Of a stretch of DNA of 64,000 bases, positions 54,015 to 63,132 are shown in pieces. The translations under genes were made by a program, and so were the position numbers. The notes under the pieces are model-generated. The model was given only the letters and a program-made list of their open reading frames with translations, was not told where the DNA came from and did not search any database. The stretch is from positions 3,348,001 to 3,412,000 of the forward strand of contig AP026969.1 of assembly GCA_027923965.1 (NCBI GenBank). Direction: 5' to 3'. Numbering within the stretch: position 1 is the stretch's first letter; the number at the start of each line of letters is the position of its first letter. Source of the stretch: Comamonadaceae bacterium OS-1 (GTDB taxonomy: Bacteria; Pseudomonadota; Gammaproteobacteria; Burkholderiales; Burkholderiaceae_C).

Positions 54015-55736
54015 CTACTGTGCCCGGGCTTTTACGTAGCGGCCTGGGGCGGGTTCAATCGCCTTGTAATCGGCGCTGCCGTACTCGGTGGGCGCAGCAA
54101 TTTGCTTGCCAGCGTGGCCTTTGAGCCAGGTGGACCAGTCGGTCCACCAGCTACCGGCGTGCTCGGTGGACGTGGCGATCCAGTCCTCGGCCTTGGCCGG
54201 GAAGGTGGTGGCATCGCTGATCCAGTGGCTGCGCTTCTTTTTGGCCGGGGGGTTGATGACTCCGGCGATGTGGCCGGATGCACCCATCACAAAACGCTTG
54301 TTGCCCGGCAGGTGCTGGGTGGAAGCGTAGGCACCGCCAATCGGCACGATGTGGTCTTCGCGCGAGCCGTAGATGTAGGCCGGGATGTCGATCTTGCGCA
54401 GGTCGATCTTTTCGCCGCAAACGGTGAGTTGGCCCGGCTGCACCAGCTTGTTTTCCAGGTAGGTATTGCGCAGGTACCAGGTGTAGAAAGGGCCGGGCAG
54501 ATTGGTGGAATCACTGTTCCAGTACAGCAGGTCGAACGGTGGCGGGGTTTCACCCTTGAGGTAGTTGCCCACCACGTAGTTCCACACCAGGTCGTTGGGC
54601 CGCAAAAAGCTGAAGGTGCTGGACAGGTCGCCGCCGGGCAGCATGCCGCCTTTGCCCATTTGCTGCTCACGGTATTTCACCATCGCCTCATCCACAAAGA
54701 TGTCGATGATGCCGGTGTCGGTGAAGTCCAGCAGCGTGGTCAGCAGGGTCAAGCTGGAAACCGGCTTTTCGCCGCGTGCGGCCAGCACGGCCAGTGCGGT
54801 GCTCAGGATGGTGCCCCCCACGCAAAAGCCCAAGGCATTGAGGGTCTTGGCACCGGTGATCTCCTGGGTCACGGCGATGGCCTTGATGACCGCGTCTTCG
54901 ATGTAGTTGTCCCAGGTCTTGTTGCCCATGGACTTGTCGGGGTTGCGCCAACTGACTACAAAGGTGCGGTGGCCCTGCTCCACCGCATAGCGGATCAGCG
55001 AGTTTTCGGGCTGCAGGTCGAGGATGTAGTACTTGTTGATGCAGGGCGGCACCAGCAAAAACGGCTTGGCGTACACCTTGGCCGTGAGCGGCTTGTACTC
55101 GATGAGCTGGAACAGGTCGTTTTCAAACACCACCGCGCCTTCGGTGGTGGCCACGTTGCGGCCCACCTCGAACAGGCTTTCGTCGGTCATGGACATATGG
55201 CCCTGCTGCATGTCGTGCATCAGGTTCTTCAGTCCCTTGGCCAGGCTTTCGCCTTGCGTTTCGATGAGCTTCTTTTGCGCTTCGGCGTTCATCGCCAGGT
55301 AGTTGCTGGGCGCAGACGCGGCCATCCACTGCTCGACCGCAAACTGGATGCGGGCACGGGTTTTGTCGTCGGCCTCGACCGCATCGGCCAGCCCCATCAG
55401 GGTGCGGCTGGTGAGCAGGTAAGAGGCAGCGGTGTAAGCGGTGAGGGGGTTTTCGGCCCATGCCTTGGCAGAAAAACGCCGGTCCTTGGCCAGGCTACCG
55501 GCATCCATGCTCTGGTTCCACAGCGCGGCGGACTCTTCCAGGTACTGCTTTTGCAAGGCCTGCAGCTTGGTGGCGGAGAAATTGATCTGGGGTGCAGCGG
55601 GCATGCCGCCTGCCGGTACGCCCAAATCCAGCCCCTGTATCGGCTTGATGGCATCGGCCCAAGCCCGCGACCAACTGTCGCCCAAGGTTTGCTGGAATTG
55701 CTGGGCAGTTTTGGCCCAGTCTGGATCAGAATGCAT
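54015..55736 (-). CDS. phaC: Class I poly(3-hydroxyalkanoate) synthase
   Basis: 573 residues from ATG 55736; an in-frame start at 55781 would add 15 residues. It polymerises (R)-3-hydroxyacyl-CoA at the granule surface. The lipase-like box is GFCVGG with Cys305; the catalytic aspartate and histidine regions are DFTDTGIIDIFVDE and GASGHIAGVINPP. Length and sequence fit class I enzymes acting alone. It is the first gene of phaCAB on the minus strand. Confidence 0.97.
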   Translation of the reverse strand: MHSDPDWAKTAQQFQQTLGDSWSRAWADAIKPIQGLDLGVPAGGMPAAPQINFSATKLQALQKQYLEESAALWNQSMDAGSLAKDRRFSAKAWAENPLTAYTAASYLLTSRTLMGLADAVEADDKTRARIQFAVEQWMAASAPSNYLAMNAEAQKKLIETQGESLAKGLKNLMHDMQQGHMSMTDESLFEVGRNVATTEGAVVFENDLFQLIEYKPLTAKVYAKPFLLVPPCINKYYILDLQPENSLIRYAVEQGHRTFVVSWRNPDKSMGNKTWDNYIEDAVIKAIAVTQEITGAKTLNALGFCVGGTILSTALAVLAARGEKPVSSLTLLTTLLDFTDTGIIDIFVDEAMVKYREQQMGKGGMLPGGDLSSTFSFLRPNDLVWNYVVGNYLKGETPPPFDLLYWNSDSTNLPGPFYTWYLRNTYLENKLVQPGQLTVCGEKIDLRKIDIPAYIYGSREDHIVPIGGAYASTQHLPGNKRFVMGASGHIAGVINPPAKKKRSHWISDATTFPAKAEDWIATSTEHAGSWWTDWSTWLKGHAGKQIAAPTEYGSADYKAIEPAPGRYVKARAQ

Positions 55737-55872
55737 GGAAGCTCCTCGCAAAGCGGAATTTTTTGGGCCTGTGCAGGACACGGGCCGTTTTTAGGTTGTA
55801 GACGGTAACTGACAGCAGGGCATAAAACCCTGCGGGTACTGCGTAGACCTCCCCGAATTTGAAACAATTTGT

Positions 55873-56145
55873 ATGTATATCGTTCCGATTGGATGGCTGT
55901 ACGTGGCCCTCATGATGGCTGTCGCCGAGGCGACCAATACTAACGGTACTGTACTGGGCGGCATCTTCACGTTTCTACTGTACGGGCTGGGCCCGGTGGC
56001 GCTGGTGGTCTACCTGATGGGCGCACCCGCGCGGCGCAAGGCGATCAAGCGGCGTGAAGCAGCGGAACAAGCCTTAGCCCTGCAGCCAGATACAGGCGGC
56101 CATGCGCCCGCAGACCCCGCTGCGCCGGTACGAGAAGAAGCGTGA
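55873..56145 (+). CDS. Small hypothetical membrane protein
   Basis: 90 residues with two membrane helices (about 5-18 and 28-48) and a charged tail (GAPARRKAIKRREAAEQALA). I do not recognise a family, although similar two-helix proteins occur beside pha operons in related genomes as I recall. Its last 72 bases overlap the convergent pgeF gene, so the annotated C-terminus may be too long or both may be real. Confidence 0.6.
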   Translation: MYIVPIGWLYVALMMAVAEATNTNGTVLGGIFTFLLYGLGPVALVVYLMGAPARRKAIKRREAAEQALALQPDTGGHAPADPAAPVREEA

Positions 56146-56853
56146 GGGCTGGCTGACGGTGCACCAGTCCAGGCTGCCGTCGTTGCCATAGATGCCCTGT
56201 AGACCCAGCGCCTGCAAACGCAGTCGGGCCAGGCCGGGCAGGTTGGCCAGCCATTTGCCGGGGCCGTGGCGCACAAACAACGCGGCGGCCTCGGGCTGCT
56301 GGGCGATGAAGGCGGCGGGCACCTCCGGCCCCACCTCGAAGGCCGTCGGCCCGATGCACGGACCCAGCCACGCTATTATTTCAGTAGCTGCTTGTGCTGG
56401 TCCAGCAAGCGCAAGAGCCTTTATTTCCTTGTAAGTGGCTTCCAGCACACCCTGCCCGTCCACCCCCAGCAGGCCGCGCCAGCCCGCGTGTGCGGCGGCC
56501 ACCACCGTGCCCTGCATGTCGGTAAACAGCACCGGCAGGCAGTCGGCCACCATGGCGGTGCAGGCCACGCCGGGCTGGGTGGTGAGGCTGGCATCGGCCA
56601 CCCGGGTATCAAGGGTCGGCCCGGTCAGGTGGGCCACCACGCGGCCATGCACCTGTTGCAGGAACACCGGCTGGGCGGCTATTGCGGTGGCCAGCCAGGC
56701 GCGGTTGGCCTGCACGTCGGCCAGCGCATCGCCCACGTGGTCGCCCAAATTCAGCGCGTCATACGGCGCGGCAGATATGCCCCCGGCGCGGGTGGTGAAC
56801 ACGGCGCGCACCCGCTCGGGCGCAGGCCAGTCGGGCACGATCCAGTCGGTCAT
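56074..56853 (-). CDS. pgeF: Peptidoglycan editing factor PgeF (YfiH, multicopper-oxidase-like)
   Basis: 259 residues. PgeF corrects misincorporated amino acids in peptidoglycan precursors; relatives act as purine nucleosidases or laccases. Metal-site motifs are QQVHGRVV, VADCLPVLF and AAAHAGWRGLL. Bases 56372-56434 are a family 1 repeat, so about 19 residues (YKEIKALALAGPAQAATEI) after GVLEAT are repeat-encoded in the same frame as copies in pgi and the 2082 ORF. The stop overlaps the flanking small membrane ORF. Confidence 0.92.
   Translation of the reverse strand: MTDWIVPDWPAPERVRAVFTTRAGGISAAPYDALNLGDHVGDALADVQANRAWLATAIAAQPVFLQQVHGRVVAHLTGPTLDTRVADASLTTQPGVACTAMVADCLPVLFTDMQGTVVAAAHAGWRGLLGVDGQGVLEATYKEIKALALAGPAQAATEIIAWLGPCIGPTAFEVGPEVPAAFIAQQPEAAALFVRHGPGKWLANLPGLARLRLQALGLQGIYGNDGSLDWCTVSQPSRFFSYRRSGVCGRMAACIWLQG
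56372..56434 (+). repeat. Family 1 palindromic repeat, copy 11 (inside pgeF)
   Basis: Forward orientation: TTCAGTAGCTGCTTGTGCTG, GTCCAGCAAGCGCAAGAGCC, then TTTATTTCCTTGTAAG. The core GCTGGTCCAGC is still palindromic. Confidence 0.82.
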
Positions 56854-57350
56854 TCAAACGACGAGGTCGGCGCAACGCCCACCTCCAGCGTGTCCACCGC
56901 GAACTGGCCGCGCTCGAACACCAGGCCCTTGCCGGGGCGGCTGCCGCAGGCATCGATCTGGCCGATCAAAATGTCGTGGTCCCCGGCGGTCATGGTTTGC
57001 TGCAGCGTGCAGTCGAACCAGGCCAGCGCGTCCACCAGTTGCAGGCGCTGGTTTGCCAGCCGCACAAACTGCCCCGCCGCAAAGCGCTCGGCCTGGGTGC
57101 CCCGGGCAAAGGCCTGGGCCAGTTCCTTGTGCTCGATGCCCAGCACGCTGACCGTGTAGCCGCCGCCGCGCACAAAAGCCTCATGGCTGGCGCTGCTGTG
57201 GCGGATGTTCCACAGCACCAGGGCCGGGTCCAGCGACACGGCATTGAACGAGCTGCAGGTCATGCCCCAGTCCTGCCCGTTCCAGTGGGTGGTGACCAGC
57301 GTCACCCCGGTGGCAAAGCAGCCAAACGCATCACGCAGTGCACGGCTCAT
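56850..57350 (-). CDS. Flavin reductase family protein (FMN-binding)
   Basis: 166 residues. Features of the flavin reductase-like fold: RDAFGCFATGVTLVTT, MTCSSFNAVSLDPALVLW and FVRGGGYTVSVLG. Such proteins reduce FMN or FAD with NAD(P)H for a monooxygenase partner or serve as reductases themselves. Its stop overlaps the pgeF start by 4 bases, so the two are coupled. No monooxygenase is adjacent. Confidence 0.88.
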   Translation of the reverse strand: MSRALRDAFGCFATGVTLVTTHWNGQDWGMTCSSFNAVSLDPALVLWNIRHSSASHEAFVRGGGYTVSVLGIEHKELAQAFARGTQAERFAAGQFVRLANQRLQLVDALAWFDCTLQQTMTAGDHDILIGQIDACGSRPGKGLVFERGQFAVDTLEVGVAPTSSFE

Positions 57351-57476
57351 GGGGTCGGTGTCCTGGAGATGGAAAAGCCCGAGGGCTTCTGTAAATGGAT
57401 GTACATGGAACCAGTTTACCTACATACGATGACCCAGAAGCCGCCAGGTATAAACCGACTAAAGTACGCTCATTCC

Positions 57477-58133
57477 ATGCCACCCCCCATGCAACTTGTC
57501 CCCCACGCCATCCTCTGCGAAGGCTGCGACGCGGTCTATCCCAAGACGCGGCTGCAGCCAGGCGAAACCGCGCGCTGCACACGCTGCGGCACGGAACTGG
57601 AGCGCTACCAGGGCGATGCCCACAAACGCATGCTGCCGCTGGTACTGGCGGGCCTGCTGATGTTTGCGGTGGCCAACCTGTTCCCCATTGTGTCCATCGT
57701 GATTGGCGGCCAGGCCAGCGACACCACCCTGGTGGGCGCGGTGGCGGCACTCACCGACGAAGGCCTGGGCGAGGTGGCGGCCCTGGTGCTGGCCACCACG
57801 CTGCTGTTTCCGCTGCTGCAGTTGCTGGTGCTGCTGTACTTGCTGCTGCCCCAGCCGCGCCTGCTGCGCCAGAACCGCCAGAGCCAGCCACTGGGCTTTG
57901 CCGCGCTGGTGAAACTGCTGCAAATGCTGCAGCCCTGGGGCATGGTGGAGGTATTTTTGCTGGGCGTGCTGGTGGCCATCGTCAAGCTGACCAGCTCGGC
58001 CGAGGTGATTGCCGGCCCGGCGCTGGGCGCGTTTGTGGCGCTGACGGTGCTGCTCACGGCCATTTTGTCCTTCCCGCCGCGCAATTTCTGGCATCTGGCC
58101 TTTGACAAGGTGTCTGATGCGCCAAACCCATGA
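57477..58133 (+). CDS. pqiA: PqiA-family membrane protein, first half
   Basis: 218 residues from ATG 57477 (57489 possible). A zinc-ribbon-like start (CEGCDAVYPKTRL, then CTRCGTELE) precedes four membrane helices. E. coli PqiA is a single ~417-residue protein with two such halves; here the halves are separate genes overlapping by 4 bases. It sits at the head of a pqiA-pqiA-pqiB-pqiC lipid-transport operon of the inner membrane and periplasm. Confidence 0.9.
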   Translation: MPPPMQLVPHAILCEGCDAVYPKTRLQPGETARCTRCGTELERYQGDAHKRMLPLVLAGLLMFAVANLFPIVSIVIGGQASDTTLVGAVAALTDEGLGEVAALVLATTLLFPLLQLLVLLYLLLPQPRLLRQNRQSQPLGFAALVKLLQMLQPWGMVEVFLLGVLVAIVKLTSSAEVIAGPALGAFVALTVLLTAILSFPPRNFWHLAFDKVSDAPNP

Positions 58134-58789
58134 GTGAACTGCAAACCGCCCAGTCGCTAGGTTTGATCGCCTGCCACCCCTGCGGCGCGGTCTGGCGGGG
58201 GGCCACCGAGGGCGCAGCCTGCGCCCGCTGCGGCAGCAAACTGCACCGCCGCAAACCCGATAGCCTGAACCGCACCTGGGCGCTGCTGGTCGCGGCCTAC
58301 CTGATGTACCTGCCCGCCAACCTGCTGCCGGTGATGGTCACCAGCAACCTGCTCAACACCAAGCAAGACACCATCTTGAGCGGGGTGATCTACTTCTGGG
58401 TCACCGGGGCCTGGGGCCTGGCCGCAGTGGTGTTTGTGGCCAGCTTTCTGGTGCCGCTGTTCAAGCTGGGCGCGCTGACCACCCTGGCCTGGATGGCCCA
58501 GCGGCACAGCGCCCACAACCGGGCCGACCGGGCGCGGCTGTACCGCATCGTCGAGGTGATTGGCCGCTGGTCGATGCTGGACGTGTTTGTGGTGGCGCTG
58601 CTGGCCGGGCTGGTGCGCATCCAGGGGCTGGCCGAAGTCACCGCCGGGCTGGGCATTGCCGCCTTTGCCACGGTGGTGGTGCTGACCATGCTGGCCTCGC
58701 TGAGCTTTGACCCGCGCCTGACCTGGGACGATGCCCCGCCGCTTTCTACCGAAAACCTTTTGGATCCTCCACCGCATGAGCCCGCCTGA
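58130..58789 (+). CDS. pqiA: PqiA-family membrane protein, second half
   Basis: 219 residues with a second cysteine-rich ribbon (CHPCGAVWRGATEGAACARC) and four membrane helices (for example LLVAAYLMYLPANLLPVMV). It overlaps both the first PqiA-like gene (4 bases) and the following MCE gene (14 bases), so all are probably translated together. Together the two would form the inner-membrane component. Confidence 0.9.
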   Translation: MSELQTAQSLGLIACHPCGAVWRGATEGAACARCGSKLHRRKPDSLNRTWALLVAAYLMYLPANLLPVMVTSNLLNTKQDTILSGVIYFWVTGAWGLAAVVFVASFLVPLFKLGALTTLAWMAQRHSAHNRADRARLYRIVEVIGRWSMLDVFVVALLAGLVRIQGLAEVTAGLGIAAFATVVVLTMLASLSFDPRLTWDDAPPLSTENLLDPPPHEPA

Positions 58790-60440
58790 ACCTTTGCCCC
58801 CCGATCTTCCCGCCGACCTGCCCGCCCCCACCGTCACCCGCACGCGCCGCTGGCTGCCGTCGCTGGTCTGGATCGTCCCCATCGTGGCCGCGCTGGTGGG
58901 CATCACCCTGGTGGTCAAAACCCTGCGCGACCGCGGGCCGGTGATTGACATCAGCTTCAACACCGCCGAAGGGCTGGTGGCAGGCAAGACCAAGGTCAAA
59001 TACAAAGACGTGGAGATCGGCGCGGTCACCGCCATCACCCTGGCCGAGGACCGCTCCCGCATCATCGCCACCGTGCAGCTGCAAAAAGAGGCCAAAAGCT
59101 TTGTGGCCAGCGACACCCGTTTCTGGGTCATCCGGCCCCGGCTGGAAGCCGCCGGGGTCAGCGGCCTGGGCACCTTGCTGTCAGGCGCCTATATCCGCGC
59201 CGACGCGGGTACGTCGGATGAGACCCGCAGCACCTTTACCGGGCTGGAAGTGGCCCCCATCGTCACCCGCGATGCCTCGGGGCGGCAGTTTGTGCTGCGC
59301 GCCAGCAATATCGGCTCGCTCGACATCGGCAGCCCGCTGTACTTTCGCCGCATCAAGGTCGGCCAGGTGGCGGCCTTTGCGCTGGACGAAGACGGCAAGG
59401 GCGTGACCCTGCGCGTCTTCGTCAACACCCCGTATGAGAAGTTCGTGGGGGCCAACACCCGCTTCTGGCACGCCAGCGGGGTGGATGTGGAGGTGAACGC
59501 CAGCGGCTTCAAGCTGCGCACCCAGTCGCTGGCCACCGTGGCGCTGGGCGGCATCGCCCTGCAAGCCCCCCTGGATGCGACCGGCCCGCAGGCCACCGAG
59601 AACACCAGCTTCACCCTGGCCGACGACGAAACCACCGCCCTCAAGGCCCCCGACGGCCCGGCCCAGACCCTGCTGCTCAACTTCAACCAGTCGCTGCGCG
59701 GCCTGAGCCCGGGCGCGGCGGTGGACTTCCGCGGCGTGGTGCTGGGCAAGGTGGTGTCCATCGGCGTGGAATTCGACCGCAGCAAACGCCAGTTGCGCAT
59801 GCCCGTGCTGGTGGAAATCTACCCCGACCGCCTGGGTTCCGCGTCCGGTGCCCTGCCGTCCGAGACCCCCGCGGTGCAGCAGCAACGCCTGCAGCAGATG
59901 GTGGCCCGGGGCCTGCGCGCCCAGCTGCGCACCGGCAGCCTGCTGACCGGCCAGCTGTACGTGGCGCTGGACTTCTTCCCCAAAGCCCCCGCGGTGGAGC
60001 TGGCCAGCCGCAAGGGCAACGACCCCGTGGAGATACCCACCCTGCCCAACGGCCTGGATGAGCTGCAAACCCAGGTGTCCGAGATCGTCACCAAGATCAA
60101 CAAAGTGCCGTTCGAGCAGCTCAGCAGCGACCTGCGCAAAACCCTGGCCACGCTGGACAAGACCCTGGCCGGTGCCGAGCAGCTGGTGCAAAAGCTCAAC
60201 AACGACGTAGCCCCCGCGCTCACCGCCGCCATGCAAGACGCGCGCACTACCCTGAGCGCCGCCAACCGCACGCTGGGTTCGGCCGAGCGCACCCTGGCCG
60301 ACGACGCGCCGCTGCAACAAGACCTGCGCCAGACCCTGCGCGAAGTCAACCGCGCCGCCGCCTCCATCAAAGTGCTGACCGACACCCTGGAGCAGCACCC
60401 CGAGTCGCTGCTGCGCGGCAAATCCGAGGAGAAGAAATGA
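58776..60440 (+). CDS. pqiB: PqiB-type MCE protein
   Basis: 554 residues from ATG 58776. One N-terminal membrane helix (SLVWIVPIVAALVGITLVV) anchors a periplasmic part with repeated MCE domains (first near GPVIDISFNTAEGLVAGKTK, second near RQFVLRASNIGSLDIGSPLY, third near LLLNFNQSLRGLSPGAAVDF). A long coiled region follows (ELQTQVSEIVTKINKVPFEQ onward). PqiB forms a syringe-like tube for lipid transport across the periplasm. Confidence 0.94.
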   Translation: MSPPEPLPPDLPADLPAPTVTRTRRWLPSLVWIVPIVAALVGITLVVKTLRDRGPVIDISFNTAEGLVAGKTKVKYKDVEIGAVTAITLAEDRSRIIATVQLQKEAKSFVASDTRFWVIRPRLEAAGVSGLGTLLSGAYIRADAGTSDETRSTFTGLEVAPIVTRDASGRQFVLRASNIGSLDIGSPLYFRRIKVGQVAAFALDEDGKGVTLRVFVNTPYEKFVGANTRFWHASGVDVEVNASGFKLRTQSLATVALGGIALQAPLDATGPQATENTSFTLADDETTALKAPDGPAQTLLLNFNQSLRGLSPGAAVDFRGVVLGKVVSIGVEFDRSKRQLRMPVLVEIYPDRLGSASGALPSETPAVQQQRLQQMVARGLRAQLRTGSLLTGQLYVALDFFPKAPAVELASRKGNDPVEIPTLPNGLDELQTQVSEIVTKINKVPFEQLSSDLRKTLATLDKTLAGAEQLVQKLNNDVAPALTAAMQDARTTLSAANRTLGSAERTLADDAPLQQDLRQTLREVNRAAASIKVLTDTLEQHPESLLRGKSEEKK

Positions 60441-61027
60441 AGTGGACCGTTCCCGTCTTGGCCGTAGTGGCCCTGGTGCTGGCAGGCTGCGCCACCCCGC
60501 CCGCCACCCGCTACTACAGCCTGGCCACCGCCCTGCCACCGGCCCCGGCCAGCGCGCTGCAAATCGAGGTGCCGCCCATCGCCCTGCCCGAGCGCCTGGT
60601 GCGCCCCCAGCTGGTGGTGCGCAGCGCGACCAATCCGTTCGAGGTGCTGGACCAGCACCGCTGGGCCGCCCCGTTTCCCAGCGAGCTGCACGACGCGCTG
60701 GCCAGCGGCATCGCCCAGCAGCTCGGCGCCATCGACGTGAGCACCGGCGGCCGCCTGGCCGGGCAGCCGGTCTACCGCATCGCCGTGCAGTTGCGCCAGT
60801 GGGATGCCGCCGTGGACCAGCAGGTGCAGGCCAGCTTCAGCTGGACCATCCGCCGCAGCGACGGTGCGCGCAACCTGGCCTGCCAGTGGAGCCAGTCCGA
60901 GCCCGCAGGTTCTGGCATCGCCGCCCTGGCCCAGGGTGCCCAGCGCCTGACCCAGCGTGCTGCGCAGAGCATGGCGGCATCGGTCAAGGCCCTGGAAGCA
61001 GACGCTGCCGCCACCTGCCCTGGCTAA
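60437..61027 (+). CDS. pqiC: PqiC-type outer-membrane lipoprotein
   Basis: 196 residues. Lipobox LAGC near residue 18, then the PqiC/YmbA domain beginning PATRYYSLATALP; the RLVRPQLVVRSATNPFEVL and DQHRWAAPFPSELHDALASG segments are typical. It would tether the PqiB tube to the outer membrane. It overlaps pqiB by 4 bases and ends the operon. Confidence 0.9.
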   Translation: MKWTVPVLAVVALVLAGCATPPATRYYSLATALPPAPASALQIEVPPIALPERLVRPQLVVRSATNPFEVLDQHRWAAPFPSELHDALASGIAQQLGAIDVSTGGRLAGQPVYRIAVQLRQWDAAVDQQVQASFSWTIRRSDGARNLACQWSQSEPAGSGIAALAQGAQRLTQRAAQSMAASVKALEADAAATCPG

Positions 61028-61032
61028 TGCCT

Positions 61033-61094
61033 TGCTATCGTTAAAGTAGCTGCTTGTGCTTATCTGATCAGCACAGGCGGCCTATTTCGTTGAC
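61033..61094 (+). repeat. Family 1 palindromic repeat, copy 12 (supplies a stop codon)
   Basis: Forward orientation: AAAGTAGCTGCTTGTGCTTA, TCTGATCAGCACAGGCGGCC, TATTTCGTTGAC. The TAG of AAATAGGCC (minus strand) is the stop of the MFS gene (61082-61084). Confidence 0.88.
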
Positions 61095-62311
61095 AGCTTA
61101 GAGGCGGGCGGGGCGAAGTGCACGATCTTCCACACCACCGCAGTAAACCCCAGCACCACCAGCAGCATGCAGCCATAGGCCCAGCGCAGCCCCACCCAGT
61201 CCGACAGGCTGCCCACCACCACCCCGGCCAACTGCGAGCCCAGGCTGAAGCCCAGCATCAGCAGGGCCGACAGCCGTGAGGCCTGGCCCGGAGCCGCGTC
61301 GATCATGGTGGCCAGCAGCACCGGAAACACCACCCCCACGCCCAGGCCAAACAGCAGATTGCCCGCCGCCGGCAGCCCCCAGCCACCCACGCCCGGCAGC
61401 AGCACATTCAGCGCCATGCCCGCCAGCGCCAGCAGGTTCAGCCGCCACAGCTTTTGCCGAATCGACCAACTGCTGTGAAAAAACGCCTGCCACAGCCGTG
61501 CCGCCACCATGCCCGCCACAAAAAACTGCAAACCCACCCGCGCGCTGTTGGGGCTGAGGTGCTGGGCACTGATGCCGTAGCTCACGTACCAAAAGTTCTG
61601 GCCCCACTCCAAGAAGCCCGCCAGCACCCCACCGCCCACCGTCCAGGCGATCACCGGGCGGCGCAAGAGCTGCACATAGCTCAGCCCACCGCCCGCTTCC
61701 TCGGCCGCGTGGTGTGGCGCGGCCAGCTGGGCAAAATACCGGCGCGGCCAGAACAGCAGCAGCACCGCCAGCAACGGCAGCAGATACAGCGCATAGGGCG
61801 CACGCCAGTTGGTGTTGACCGTCTGCACGCCAATCACCAGCAAGGGCGACAGCAGATTGCCCAGGCTGAAGGCCACGTCCACCATGCTCAGCAGCCGGGC
61901 GCGCAGCTCGGGCTGCGGGCTGACATCGGCCAGGATGCCGTGCGCCAGCGTGAACAGCGCCGTCTCCACCAGCGCCACCACAAAAAACCCCAGCAGCAGC
62001 GTGCCGAAGTTGGGCGACAGCACGATCAGCGCAATCGAGGCCAACGCCACAGCGGTGTAGCCCAAAAACAAAGGCCGGGGCGGGTAGCGCTGCGCCATGC
62101 GCCCGCCCTGCAAAGCCCCCAGCACCGACCCACTGGACCAGACCATCATCAGGATGCCGAGCTGCTGGTAGTTGTCCAGCTCCTCGCGCAGCTCGGGCGT
62201 GACAGCCCCCAGAATGGCTGCAAAAATGCCCGCGCAGAACGCGGTGTAGATCACCACCCAGGCGAGGTAGGGGATGGTGCGGATGAAGTCTTTGAATTTC
62301 ACGGTAGGCAA
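61082..62311 (-). CDS. Major facilitator superfamily transporter
   Basis: 409 residues with about 12 hydrophobic helices in two halves. The loop after helix 2 reads GRMAQRYPPRPLF, a reduced form of the MFS signature. Substrate unknown; overall features suit the small-molecule/drug efflux groups. The final residues (KLSTK) and the stop come from a family 1 repeat. The lipoprotein gene is divergent 235 bases away; that gap holds no recognised signal apart from the lipoprotein leader. Confidence 0.85.
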   Translation of the reverse strand: MPTVKFKDFIRTIPYLAWVVIYTAFCAGIFAAILGAVTPELREELDNYQQLGILMMVWSSGSVLGALQGGRMAQRYPPRPLFLGYTAVALASIALIVLSPNFGTLLLGFFVVALVETALFTLAHGILADVSPQPELRARLLSMVDVAFSLGNLLSPLLVIGVQTVNTNWRAPYALYLLPLLAVLLLFWPRRYFAQLAAPHHAAEEAGGGLSYVQLLRRPVIAWTVGGGVLAGFLEWGQNFWYVSYGISAQHLSPNSARVGLQFFVAGMVAARLWQAFFHSSWSIRQKLWRLNLLALAGMALNVLLPGVGGWGLPAAGNLLFGLGVGVVFPVLLATMIDAAPGQASRLSALLMLGFSLGSQLAGVVVGSLSDWVGLRWAYGCMLLVVLGFTAVVWKIVHFAPPASKLSTK

Positions 62312-62546
62312 TACAGGGCCCGCGCCGCCACGGTGGGCGGGTTGGCAGGCAAAAGCGACAAGGGGATTTGCAGGGCGATTCCGTCGCGGAGCCCTGCGCT
62401 AGGCAGTGTGCGATTGTCGCCGCATGCACCCGGTTCACGCTGGCGGCGGAACCCATACCGGGGATGCCCTGTCAACCATCCACCATGTGGCGCGTCATAG
62501 GAAGCACGGCTTCGCAAGCTCTCACTTACTCCAGGAACACCTCCCC

Positions 62547-63065
62547 ATGCGCTTTACCACCACCGTCCTCACCGCCACCCTGCTCGCCTCCGGCCTCAGC
62601 GCTTGCGTGGTCGCACCGCCCCACCAGCAGACGTCATACCCACAACCCGGCTACCAGCAGCCCGGCTACCCGCAACCGACTTACCAACAGGCTCCCCAGC
62701 CCATGCAGCAAGTGCAGCGGGTGGACACTGGCCGCGTGGCGCAAATGGAACTCGTCCGCACCCAAGAGCGGGCCCAGCCCACCGGCGGCGGTGCCGTGAT
62801 TGGCGGTATCCTCGGCGCGGTGATCGGCCACCAGATCGGTGGCGGCATGGGCAAAAGCGCAGCCACGGTGCTGGGCGGCGTAGGTGGCGCCTTGGCCGGC
62901 AATGCGATTGAAGGCCAGCAGCAGGGCGGCCAGCTGAACGAGTCCTACCGCGTAGGCGTGCAGGGCGACGACGGCAGCTACCGCTATTTCAGCGTGCCCG
63001 TGCAGTCCGACCTGCGCATCGGCGACCGCGTGCGCATGGGCAATGGCCAACTTTTTCGGTATTGA
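62547..63065 (+). CDS. Glycine-zipper outer-membrane lipoprotein (SlyB/OmpA-like 2TM family)
   Basis: 172 residues from ATG 62547 with AGGAACACC upstream. Lipobox LSAC near residue 20. A Pro/Gln/Tyr-rich stretch with repeated QPGYQQP units follows, then a glycine-zipper pair (GGGAVIGGILGAVIGHQIGG and VLGGVGGALAGNAIEG). The SlyB family stabilises the outer membrane under stress. The C-terminal YRVGVQGDDGSYRYFSVPV part is typical of relatives in this group. Confidence 0.9.
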   Translation: MRFTTTVLTATLLASGLSACVVAPPHQQTSYPQPGYQQPGYPQPTYQQAPQPMQQVQRVDTGRVAQMELVRTQERAQPTGGGAVIGGILGAVIGHQIGGGMGKSAATVLGGVGGALAGNAIEGQQQGGQLNESYRVGVQGDDGSYRYFSVPVQSDLRIGDRVRMGNGQLFRY

Positions 63066-63070
63066 TCGAT

Positions 63071-63132
63071 TCAAGCCTTTTAGGGCGCTAGCGCTTATTC
63101 CATAAGCGTTAGAAGCTACTCTTTAGATAGCA
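63071..63132 (-). repeat. Family 1 palindromic repeat, copy 13 (supplies a stop codon)
   Basis: Reverse orientation: GCTAGCGCTTATTCCATAAG, CGTTAGAAGCTACTCTTTAG. Stem GCTTAT/ATAAGC intact; it overlaps the stop of the cysteine desulfurase gene (63116-63118) and begins 6 bases past the lipoprotein stop. Confidence 0.9.
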
